In this document: positions 8,032-14,060 of the stretch, piece after piece
Numbering within the stretch: position 1 is the first letter of the stretch
How the letters are laid out: each line of letters opens with the position of its first letter
Assembly: GCA_030623665.1 (NCBI GenBank)
Contig: JAUXLO010000013.1
Location: forward strand, 1-14,108
DNA length: 14,108 nt
Direction of reading: 5' to 3'
Origin: Planctomycetota bacterium
GTDB lineage: Bacteria > Planctomycetota > Brocadiia > Brocadiales > Bathyanammoxibiaceae
Notes under the pieces: generated by a model
Seen by the model: only the letters and a program-made list of their open reading frames with translations
Database searches by the model: none
Told to the model about the DNA's origin: nothing
Position numbers and translations under genes: made by a program

Positions 8032-8913
8032 GTGAGACAGCTCGCACACTCCATTGCCGGTGGGGGTTACTTCAAAGGCCATGGGTGGGTTGGTCTTGGC
8101 CTTATACTGGTGGCCGAGTCGACACTAGTCCTACAAAACGGATACCCCTTTGCCAGGTCAATAAGCATATGGACAACCCCCATCTGCTGGTGGGGCTATA
8201 TACTTTTTGTGGATGCCCTCATCTTCAAACTCAAGGGCAATTCGCTCATCAGTACAAGAAAACGCGAATTTTTCCTGCAACTACCGCTCTCGGTAGGGTT
8301 CTGGCTGATCTTCGAGATATATAACTTACACCTTCAGAACTGGGAGTACCGCGGCCTGCCGGATAACCCCATAATACGTAGTGTGGGGCTGTGCCTTGCC
8401 TTTGCCACTATAATGCCCGCTCTGTTTCAGACGGCGGAACTGCTGACGACCCTTAAGGTGTTCCGGGGGTTTAAGATATCTAAGCTCCAGGTAACGAACA
8501 GGATAATATACGGCGGTATGGTGCTTGGGTTTCTTTTTGTGATGATACCGCTCCTGGCGAGCCAGCATCATGCCCGCTATCTCTTTGCATTCGTGTGGAC
8601 GGGCTTTGTAATACTGTTGGACCCGATAGTGTACTCCAGTGGCGGCGAATCACTGCTCAGGGACCTGAAGGAAGGGACCATGGAAAGGATTCTCTGCCTA
8701 TTTGTGGCGGGCTACCTCTGCGGTTTCCTGTGGGAGTTCTGGAACTATTGGGCCGCAGCAAAGTGGGTCTATATCGCGCCTTTTACGCCGGGAATAAAGA
8801 TCTTTGAGATGCCCTTGGCAGGTTTCTTTGGTTTCGGCCCCTTCGCCTGGGAATATTTTGCCATGTATAATTTTGTAAGGCTGTTCATCAGGCGTAATGC
8901 GAGCCCCTGCTAG
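8032..8913 (+). CDS. Polytopic membrane protein with two homologous halves, unknown function
   Basis: I do not recognise the family. The 293-residue protein has about eight hydrophobic stretches (roughly 20-38, 47-66, 80-98, 115-138, 157-175, 183-201, 219-240, 260-284) and is clearly in the inner membrane. By eye the two halves repeat one pattern. In the first, W54-G55, D61, G69, S71-L72, then F94-E95-I-Y97-N98 and W104-x-Y106. In the second, W189-x-G191, D197, G205, S207-L208, then W234-E235-F-W237-N238 and W245-x-Y247. The spacings agree closely, so this is an internal duplication. The C-terminal IFEMPLAGFFGFGPFAWEY recalls the PxEEFxFF region of lycopene-cyclase-domain proteins only faintly. 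The start is GTG, with AAGGA 8 bases upstream. It follows the M16 pair by 25 bases, and a decayed copy of part of it lies at 9616-9691. Confidence 0.85.
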   Translation: MRQLAHSIAGGGYFKGHGWVGLGLILVAESTLVLQNGYPFARSISIWTTPICWWGYILFVDALIFKLKGNSLISTRKREFFLQLPLSVGFWLIFEIYNLHLQNWEYRGLPDNPIIRSVGLCLAFATIMPALFQTAELLTTLKVFRGFKISKLQVTNRIIYGGMVLGFLFVMIPLLASQHHARYLFAFVWTGFVILLDPIVYSSGGESLLRDLKEGTMERILCLFVAGYLCGFLWEFWNYWAAAKWVYIAPFTPGIKIFEMPLAGFFGFGPFAWEYFAMYNFVRLFIRRNASPC

Positions 8914-8939
8914 TCTCTGGAGACCTTGTAAAAACTTTT

Positions 8940-8955
8940 GGGTACAGCGGTACCC
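8940..8955. promoter_or_regulatory. Perfect inverted repeat upstream of the first CNB gene
   Basis: GGGTAC and GTACCC form a perfect 6-bp inverted repeat around a 4-base loop, 47 bases before the ATG at 9003. No T-tract follows, so it is not an intrinsic terminator; an operator or a structured leader element is possible. In the duplicated region before the second CNB gene the same place (about 9720-9735) keeps only GGGT...ACCC. A smaller palindrome, GTCTC/GAGAC, lies at 8913-8924 over the stop codon of the membrane-protein gene. Confidence 0.35.
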
Positions 8956-8957
8956 TA

Positions 8958-9002
8958 TGACTTGTACTGAGGTATTTACTATCTAGAGTAGGAGGATAAG
9001 AG
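8958..9002 (+). promoter_or_regulatory. Conserved leader with ribosome binding site, copy 1
   Basis: These 45 bases directly before the first CNB start match positions 9739-9783 before the second at 41 of 45 positions with no gaps, and all four differences are transitions. It contains AGGAGG (8989-8994 region) about 8 bases before the ATG, and TTGTAC and TATCTA boxes. The spacing between these boxes is about 12 bases, too short for a standard sigma-70 promoter, so what the conserved part does is unclear. Confidence 0.5.
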
Positions 9003-9479
9003 ATGGCTACTGTTTCTGATTTCCGCTTTGAAGATGCTAAGACAAAGACTCTCAAGCCGGGAGACATACTTTTTTATGAGGGCAGCCCTTCCGATGAGAT
9101 GTTCTTTATAGAGAGCGGTACGATTATGATAACCAAGCGGGTGCTGAACAAGAGTATAAAACTGGGTGAGGTGGGCGCCGGACAGTTCATTAGCGAACGT
9201 GCCATACTTGGCGAGGGGCTTCCACGCTCTGCAACAGCCGAGGCATACACTAATTGCGAAGTGGTTGTGATAGATAAAAAACAGTGCAGGAAGTACTTTG
9301 ATGTCCTTCCCCCTTTTATCCAGAAGATGTTGAGGATAATGGCCGACAGACTTCAACAGATGAACGAACTGGTCGTAAAAATGGCGCGCACGCAGGAGAT
9401 GGTAAAGGACCTGGCCATGCGGATGCAGCTCCTCGAAAGCTCCCTGCTACAGAGCATAGAACATCATGGGACGGTTTAA
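9003..9479 (+). CDS. Cyclic-nucleotide-binding-domain protein, copy 1
   Basis: A 158-residue cytoplasmic protein. Residues about 15-110 are a CNB (cNMP-binding) beta-barrel: LKPGDILFYEG, MFFIESGTI, then the phosphate-binding-cassette position F-I-S-E-R-A-I-L followed by P-R-S-A-T-A. The usual FGE(L/I)A is altered to FISERA, but the Glu and the PR arginine that contact the cyclic nucleotide are kept, so ligand binding is plausible. Residues about 112-155 form a Leu/Met/Gln-rich helix, probably a dimerising coiled coil, ending in SIEHHGTV. No HTH, kinase or cyclase domain is attached, so it is not a CRP-type regulator; it may act by protein contact. It starts at an ATG 8 bases after GGAGG. A paralogue at 9784 shares about 95 of 158 residues by hand alignment. 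Confidence 0.88.
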   Translation: MATVSDFRFEDAKTKTLKPGDILFYEGSPSDEMFFIESGTIMITKRVLNKSIKLGEVGAGQFISERAILGEGLPRSATAEAYTNCEVVVIDKKQCRKYFDVLPPFIQKMLRIMADRLQQMNELVVKMARTQEMVKDLAMRMQLLESSLLQSIEHHGTV

Positions 9480-9498
9480 TAATGCATCCCTTTACTGA

Positions 9499-9615
9499 CT
9501 AATTTCCCTTATTGTTCTCCTCATCTTGCAGACCTTCTGTGCAGACGGTATTCGTGCCGAAGGCCGCAGACCCTCCTTGCAAAATGAACCCGCATCCTTT
9601 ATCCTGTAAGTGACC
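9499..9615 (+). pseudogene. Decayed copy of the 5' end of the C11 peptidase gene
   Basis: This stretch aligns with 10455-10570, the signal-peptide and early mature region of the intact C11 gene. Positions 9554-9573 are identical to 10509-10528, and TTGCAAAATG at 9577-9586 matches 10530-10539 after a 2-base insertion. In frame it reads ISLIVLLILQT...IRAEGRRP against IPFIALLILCT...LCAEGRRP, then shifts frame and reaches TAA. It is a remnant of a tandem duplication. Confidence 0.8.
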
Positions 9616-9691
9616 ACCAGGAAATATACGGCGGTATGACGCCCGGAGTTCTCGTGATACTATTCGTCAGGCGTAATACGAGCCTGTGTTA
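9616..9691 (+). pseudogene. Decayed, internally deleted remnant of the membrane-protein gene
   Basis: Positions 9621-9660 resemble 8501-8548 (shared core ATATACGGCGGTATG), and 9661-9691 resemble the 3' end of the same gene at 8882-8913 (shared TCAGGCGTAAT.CGAGCC). Roughly 330 bases between the two parts are missing. Order and orientation match the intact gene, so this is the trace of a second membrane-protein copy upstream of the second CNB gene. Confidence 0.75.
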
Positions 9692-9738
9692 ATACTTGAG
9701 GGCGTTATAAAGACATTCGGGTACGAGGGCCACCCTTT

Positions 9739-9783
9739 TGACTTGTACCGAGGTATTCACTATCTAAAGTGGGAGGATAAGAG
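9739..9783 (+). promoter_or_regulatory. Conserved leader with ribosome binding site, copy 2
   Basis: Counterpart of 8958-9002, identical at 41 of 45 positions. GGGAGG lies about 8 bases before the ATG at 9784. It is better conserved than the coding sequences that follow. Confidence 0.5.
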
Positions 9784-10260
9784 ATGGCTATTATATCTGA
9801 TTTCAGCTTTGAGGGCGCCAAAGTGAAGGTCCTTAAGCCGGGGGACATCCTTTTTAAAGAGAAGAGCATCGCCAAAGAGATGTTCTTCATAGAGAGCGGC
9901 ACGCTTACGATGACCAAGCAGGTGCTGGATAAGACTATAGAACTGGGGGAAGTGAGTGAGGGAGAGTTCCTCAGCGAACGCGCCATACTCTGTGATGGGA
10001 AGCCGCGCACTGCAACGGCCGAGGCACGTACGGAGTGCGAGGTGATAGTCATAGGTGAGAAGCAGTGCAAGGAGTGCTACGATGAGCTCCCCGCTTTCAT
10101 CCAGAAGATGGTGGCGAGAATGGCCAGAAGGCTTGCGGAGACGAATGAGCTTGTCGCAAAATTGATCCAGACACAAGCGAGGTTAAGTGAACTGACCCAG
10201 GAGATGCAGGTCCTTGAGAACTCCATGCTGGATAGCATAGAGCATCATAGGGCGGCCTAA
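9784..10260 (+). CDS. Cyclic-nucleotide-binding-domain protein, copy 2
   Basis: A 158-residue paralogue of the protein at 9003, with the same architecture: a CNB barrel (LKPGDILFKEK, MFFIESGTL, F-L-S-E-R-A-I-L and P-R-T-A-T-A) and a C-terminal coiled-coil-like helix ending SIEHHRAA. The identical SERAIL and PR.ATAEA blocks in both copies show that the ligand-cassette region is under selection, while the helix between about 112 and 150 has diverged most, so the two may have different partners. Length and reading frame are intact, so both copies look functional. Its gene arose by tandem duplication together with its leader. The ligand is unknown: cAMP, cGMP or another small molecule. Confidence 0.87.
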   Translation: MAIISDFSFEGAKVKVLKPGDILFKEKSIAKEMFFIESGTLTMTKQVLDKTIELGEVSEGEFLSERAILCDGKPRTATAEARTECEVIVIGEKQCKECYDELPAFIQKMVARMARRLAETNELVAKLIQTQARLSELTQEMQVLENSMLDSIEHHRAA

Positions 10261-10263
10261 TAA

Positions 10264-10436
10264 TTCCCCGCTTTCATCCAGAGGCTGATGGAGAGTATGA
10301 CTGTCAGGCTGTAAAAGACGAACGAGATGGTCTGAGGTTGGCCCGCATGCGCGAGATGATAGGGAAACTGGTCAAAAAGGTCCATATCCTGGAAAACGGG
10401 ATACAGAAACGCATAGAACATCACGGAACGGTCTGA
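10264..10436 (+). pseudogene. Truncated third copy of the CNB gene (3' part only)
   Basis: This starts four bases after the stop of copy 2. Positions 10265-10282 are identical to 10088-10105 inside copy 2. The frame reads FPAFIQRLMESMTVRL, then TAA at 10312 and TGA at 10333. After a frameshift, the frame at 10338-10436 reads LARMREMIGKLVKKVHILEN, ending IEHHGTV and a stop. That matches the coiled-coil tail of copy 1 (which also ends IEHHGTV). There is no CNB barrel and no start with a ribosome binding site. The remnant ends 2 bases before the C11 start, and its tail might still help translation reach that gene. Confidence 0.85.
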
Positions 10437-10438
10437 CC

Positions 10439-11719
10439 GTGCGACTTAACAGGTTAATACCTTTTATTGCCCTCCTTATTTTGTGTACCCTCTATACATG
10501 GGGCCTTTGTGCCGAAGGCCGCAGACCCCTTGCAAAATGGACCTGCATCCTCTACCTGGCAGGCGACAACTTCCTTGACTGGTTTACCCTCCAGAACCTC
10601 GATGAGTTGAGGGGGATTGGGTCCAACTACGACGTGCGGGTGGTGGTGCTGGTGGACAGGACGGATAAACGCGGCCACCTGTACGAGGTGCGAAAGGATT
10701 ATCTGGTCAGCTTACCCCTGGAGGCGGTAAATCCGGAGTGGAAGGGTAAGGAGTTAAATACAGGGGACCCTGACACGCTTTCCACGTTTGCCTCATGGGC
10801 CGTAGAGAGCCTGCCGGCGGAGAATTATTTCATCCTACTGGGAGGCTACGGCGAGGGATGGATGGGGATGCTGCATGACATGGACGACGGCGGGGGGAAG
10901 GTGGACATACTCGGAATCGACGAGATGGAAGAGGCCCTGTCCGAGATTACAAAAAGCATAAAGAAGACCAATGGAAAGGATTCTATAGACATACTCGGTC
11001 TGGATGCCTGTTTTATGGGCATGGTAGAGGTCTTGTATCAGATAGGCGACAGCGCCAGATACGTAATCGTCTCTGAGAACGAAGAGGCGCTTGACGGCTG
11101 GCCGTACGACAAGGTTATCGAGGCCTTTGTCCAGAACTCCACCCGGCCTGCCCGCGAGCTCGCCGCATCTGTCGTAGATGCATACGTAGACCCTGTCCAG
11201 GACGAGAAGGCCGTTAAGATGGACAACGTCCGGACCGCGTCGCTTATTGATATGGAAGGTTTTAAGGGACTGATACCTCTGCTGGAGGAGCTGGCGCTTG
11301 AGCTGAGTGGTTTGTTGCCCGCAGAGATAGTAAATATAATCGAGACGGACCGGCTCACCAATACGTTCACCGTCAGCGCCCACATAGCCGGCCGGTACGT
11401 GCCGTATAGCGTGCATTACGACCTAGGGGAATTTCTTAAGGCATTGACGATCAGGTTTACCAACAAATACCCTGCGCTATGCACCAGGGTAGAAGACGCC
11501 ATGCAGGCCCTGGACGGGGCGGTCATAAAGGAGAGGCATCAGGACCTGGTTGGCCGCAGGCTTTCGCTCAGCGGCCTTACCATATATTCGATGGGCGCTG
11601 AACTGGAGGCATATAGTAAGTTGCCGTTCTCCCTGAAGACTGGCTGGAATGAATTTGTAGAGGCCAAACTAAAACTCCTCGAAAGGGCCATAGGGAAGGG
11701 GGCTGGTAAGGTGGATTAG
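10439..11719 (+). CDS. Exported clostripain-family (C11) protein with His-to-Tyr change
   Basis: A 426-residue protein. Residues 1-25 are a signal peptide (MRLNR, hydrophobic core, likely cleavage after LCA). The C11 caspase-like fold shows as WTCILYLAGDNFLD, NLDELR, VRVVVLVDR, then NYFILLGGYGEGW, DILGIDEM, DILGLDACFMGMVE, VIVSENEEALDGWPY. C191 in DAC is the expected nucleophile. The catalytic His is expected in the (D/N/G)HGxGW block, but here it is Y137 (codon TAC at 10847-10849, one base from CAC). As written, the catalytic dyad is incomplete, so this may be a pseudoprotease that binds its target, or His may come from elsewhere. Start is GTG with only a weak GGAACGG upstream, 2 bases after the CNB remnant. 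A decayed 5' copy lies at 9499-9615. Confidence 0.87.
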   Translation: MRLNRLIPFIALLILCTLYTWGLCAEGRRPLAKWTCILYLAGDNFLDWFTLQNLDELRGIGSNYDVRVVVLVDRTDKRGHLYEVRKDYLVSLPLEAVNPEWKGKELNTGDPDTLSTFASWAVESLPAENYFILLGGYGEGWMGMLHDMDDGGGKVDILGIDEMEEALSEITKSIKKTNGKDSIDILGLDACFMGMVEVLYQIGDSARYVIVSENEEALDGWPYDKVIEAFVQNSTRPARELAASVVDAYVDPVQDEKAVKMDNVRTASLIDMEGFKGLIPLLEELALELSGLLPAEIVNIIETDRLTNTFTVSAHIAGRYVPYSVHYDLGEFLKALTIRFTNKYPALCTRVEDAMQALDGAVIKERHQDLVGRRLSLSGLTIYSMGAELEAYSKLPFSLKTGWNEFVEAKLKLLERAIGKGAGKVD

Positions 11720-11721
11720 TT

Positions 11722-11748
11722 GTAGGGGCAGGGCTTGCCCCTGCCCAC
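11722..11748. repeat. GC-rich stem-loop after the C11 gene
   Basis: GGGCAG pairs with CTGCCC and the inner GGC with GCC around a short TT loop, leaving one bulged C. It starts about 5 bases after the C11 stop. There is no T-tract after it, so it might slow or end transcription only with help, or be part of the dispersed hairpin family next to it. Confidence 0.45.
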
Positions 11749-11803
11749 TTGGCTGAATAAAACAATGTAGTATTGTAGGATGGGTCTCGGCGCACCGTGC
11801 AGG

Positions 11804-11862
11804 TGGGTAAGGCAGGTCTTCTTGACCTGCCTATCGCAGGGCAGCAAGCCCTGCGATACCCA
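11804..11862. repeat. Compound palindromic element: two perfect hairpins inside an outer stem
   Basis: An outer stem TGGGTA (11804-11809) with TACCCA (11857-11862) encloses two adjacent perfect hairpins. The first is AGGCAGGTC/GACCTGCCT (11810-11818 with 11824-11832), with loop TTCTT. The second is TCGCAGGGC/GCCCTGCGA (11834-11842 with 11848-11856), with loop AGCAA. One unpaired A separates them. The result is a three-way-junction (cruciform-like) fold on either strand. The first arm shares GGCAGGTC...GACCTGCC with the stem at 957-988. It lies between the convergent C11 and pheT genes. A dispersed REP/MITE-like repeat is the likeliest reading; a bidirectional transcription stop is possible, though no T-tracts are seen. 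Confidence 0.65.
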
Positions 11863-11923
11863 ATCATCAAATGTTTCTGGTAGACAATGACCTTTACGGT
11901 CGTTGATATAGCTAATCCATGGG

Positions 11924-13957
11924 CTATCTAAGCTTTGCATCCAGTTCCCTGTCGAGTCTTTCTTCCACCAGCTTCTGCATCTCGTTGACCTCCTCACCCC
12001 TGAGGGTCCTGTCGGGGGCGCGATAGCAGAGCCTGAAGGCAAGGCTCTTCTTGCCCGCAGGGAGCTGCTTGCCGCGATAGAGATCAAAAAACTCTATTGA
12101 CTCCAGGAATTGAAGCCCGGATTCCTTTATGCACCTCTCGACATCCGCCCAGCCCACCCGTTCATCCACCACCACGGCCATGTCCCTTACGGCAGGCGGA
12201 TAGAGAGGAAGTTTCTTAAGGGCCGTCACGAGGTCGGCCTTTTCCACGATAAGGTCAAAATCTATCTCGGCCATAATTGGAGGAGAGTTAAGGTCGTACT
12301 CCTCTACAATGTCCTTTCTTATCTCCCCCAACACCCCCAGCACCTTACCTCCAAGCTCCGCCCGGCAGGACCTTTTCTGCTCAAAGGGTCCGCCAGAGTA
12401 CCCCTGCCACTGCAAAACACCACTGAGGCCGAAGGTGGAAGGTATGCCCTCAACCACACCTTTAAGGGCGTAAAACGCCTCTTCCGTCCCGATTCCCTCT
12501 TCCTCCCAGAGCAGACAGAGACTGGTCTTCTCATCGGGCAGTTTTTCAGAAACTTTTGCCGCTGCCGGGAGATAGACACGAGAAACCTCGAATATCTTGA
12601 CCCGGGGCACGCCGCGGTCCTGGTTGTGCCTCTTTACCCGGAGGAGATTACCCATAAGCGTCTGCCTCAGGCTGTCCTCCTCCTTCCGAATAGGGTTCCG
12701 GATGGTAAGTGGCTGGGCGTCGGAAAATGTGCCAAATCTCCCATGACGTGCGTTATCTACAATACTGTATGTTATCACCTCCGTAAGGCCCCAGCCCACC
12801 AGGAGCTCACGGGTCCTGTCTTCCACCTGCTCATACCTGCTCCGGGGTTTTAGCTGGATGCTCAGGCCGGTGTCGGTGGGGACATTGTTGTAGCCGTATA
12901 TGCGTGCCACCTCCTCTATAAGGTCGACCTCCATGGAGACGTCACCCCGAAAACTGGGCACGGTCACGTTCAACCTCTCTTTGCCGCCCTTGACCTCAAA
13001 CCCGAGCCGCGACAACATGTCCTTCGCTGCAACCGCTTCTATCCGGGTGCCCAGGATGGCGTTGAGTCGCGGCATCCTCAGAGAAATGACCGATTTCTTG
13101 GTCTTTCCGGAGCCGATATCAATTACATGTTTTGAGGTCTTGCCGCCGGCCAGTTCCTGTATCAATCGGATGGCCCTTCTTGACGCCCAGTCCACGCCCT
13201 CCGGGTCAACCCCCCTCTCGAAGCGGTAGGACGAGTCCGTAGACAGCGTAAACCTCTTTGCCGCACGCCTCACCGCCGACGGCCTGAACCTGGCCGATTC
13301 AAGCAGGACATTACTGGTCGCCTCCCCCACCTCCGTCTCAGTGCCGCCCATAACACCGGCAATGGCAACGGGCCTCGCCCCGTCAGCAATAACCAGTGTC
13401 TCAGGCGTAAGGTCGCGCCTTATCCCGTCAATAGTTTTAAGTGCCTCTCCCTTAGCGGCATGCCTTACTACAATCTTTTTGTCTCTCAGCTTGTCCATAT
13501 CAAAGGCATGGAGGGGCTGACTGGATTCAAGCAGCACGTAGTTGGTAGCGTCCACCACGTTATTTATCGGCCTGAGACCTACCGCCTCGAGGCGTTTCTG
13601 CAGCCATGAAGGTGAAGGGCCTACCTTTACACCGCGGATTATTCGTGCGGTGTAATGCGGGCACAGTTCAGAATCCTCCACCTTAACCTTAAAGTCTACA
13701 GGCACTTTTTCGGGCGTATAGTCGGCCTTGGGAAGGTGCAGCTTACTGCGGGCTATGGCGGCCACCTCACGGGCAATGCCCAGAAGACCCAGGCAATCCG
13801 GCCTGTTTGAGGTTACCTCTATATCCAGGCAGTAGTCGTCCTGCAGGGGCTTTAGCTCCTCCACTACCAGGCCGACCCCCGTTAGGGCTTCGGCAAGTTC
13901 CTCTGGAGGAAAGTTAAAATTACAATATTCCTTTAGCCACTTATAGCTTACTTTCAT
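11924..13957 (-). CDS. pheT: Phenylalanine--tRNA ligase beta subunit, short form
   Basis: Beta subunit of the cytoplasmic PheRS (alpha2beta2), which charges tRNA-Phe. It has 677 residues against about 790-800 in E. coli. The N-terminal MKVSYKWLKEY and ALTGVGLVVEEL run straight into LDIEVTSNRPDCLGLLGIAR, so the OB-fold tRNA-binding insertion (about 110 residues, E. coli 40-150) is absent. The B3/B4 domain (about 85-270, with INNVVDATNYV, PLHAFD and AIAGVMGG, including editing-site regions) is present, as are B5 (around 290-365, VPSFRGDVSMEVDLIEEVARIYGYNN), the core, and the C-terminal FDX-ACB anticodon-binding domain from residue 584 (PLYPPAVRDM to the end). The start ATG at 13957 is preceded by TAGAAGAC. 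No pheS is visible in the 151 bases upstream, although the usual order is pheS then pheT. Confidence 0.97.
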   Translation of the reverse strand: MKVSYKWLKEYCNFNFPPEELAEALTGVGLVVEELKPLQDDYCLDIEVTSNRPDCLGLLGIAREVAAIARSKLHLPKADYTPEKVPVDFKVKVEDSELCPHYTARIIRGVKVGPSPSWLQKRLEAVGLRPINNVVDATNYVLLESSQPLHAFDMDKLRDKKIVVRHAAKGEALKTIDGIRRDLTPETLVIADGARPVAIAGVMGGTETEVGEATSNVLLESARFRPSAVRRAAKRFTLSTDSSYRFERGVDPEGVDWASRRAIRLIQELAGGKTSKHVIDIGSGKTKKSVISLRMPRLNAILGTRIEAVAAKDMLSRLGFEVKGGKERLNVTVPSFRGDVSMEVDLIEEVARIYGYNNVPTDTGLSIQLKPRSRYEQVEDRTRELLVGWGLTEVITYSIVDNARHGRFGTFSDAQPLTIRNPIRKEEDSLRQTLMGNLLRVKRHNQDRGVPRVKIFEVSRVYLPAAAKVSEKLPDEKTSLCLLWEEEGIGTEEAFYALKGVVEGIPSTFGLSGVLQWQGYSGGPFEQKRSCRAELGGKVLGVLGEIRKDIVEEYDLNSPPIMAEIDFDLIVEKADLVTALKKLPLYPPAVRDMAVVVDERVGWADVERCIKESGLQFLESIEFFDLYRGKQLPAGKKSLAFRLCYRAPDRTLRGEEVNEMQKLVEERLDRELDAKLR

Positions 13958-13990
13958 GTCTTCTAGAGAACGTCCTTAACAGAGGCGAAT

Positions 13991-14020
13991 ATTTTATGCC
14001 GCAGGTGTACACACCTTCAA
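13991..14020 (-). promoter_or_regulatory. Candidate pheT promoter with palindrome in the spacer
   Basis: On the minus strand, TTGAAG (14020-14015) and TAAAAT (13996-13991) are separated by 18 bases, matching 4 of 6 and 5 of 6 sigma-70 consensus positions. The inferred start of transcription lies about 27 bases before the pheT ATG. A perfect 6-bp inverted repeat, AGGTGT-AC-ACACCT (14003-14016), occupies the spacer, where a repressor could bind. No attenuator with a Phe-rich leader peptide is visible. Confidence 0.45.
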
Positions 14021-14060
14021 CATGGCCAGACTAGATACTAGGGAAGGCGGTTAGGTGGTT

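Noticed and set aside
8032..8913. Lycopene cyclase-type carotenoid enzyme
   Set aside because: Only a faint FEMP...FFGF likeness; the conserved double-Glu motif is absent and no carotenoid genes are nearby.
9003..10260. CRP/FNR-type transcription regulators
   Set aside because: Both proteins end in a coiled-coil-like helix of about 45 residues; no helix-turn-helix is present.
12110..12853. Plus-strand open frame (247 codons) inside pheT
   Set aside because: Antisense to a confident pheT reading frame; its sequence is Pro/His/Leu-rich without domain features.
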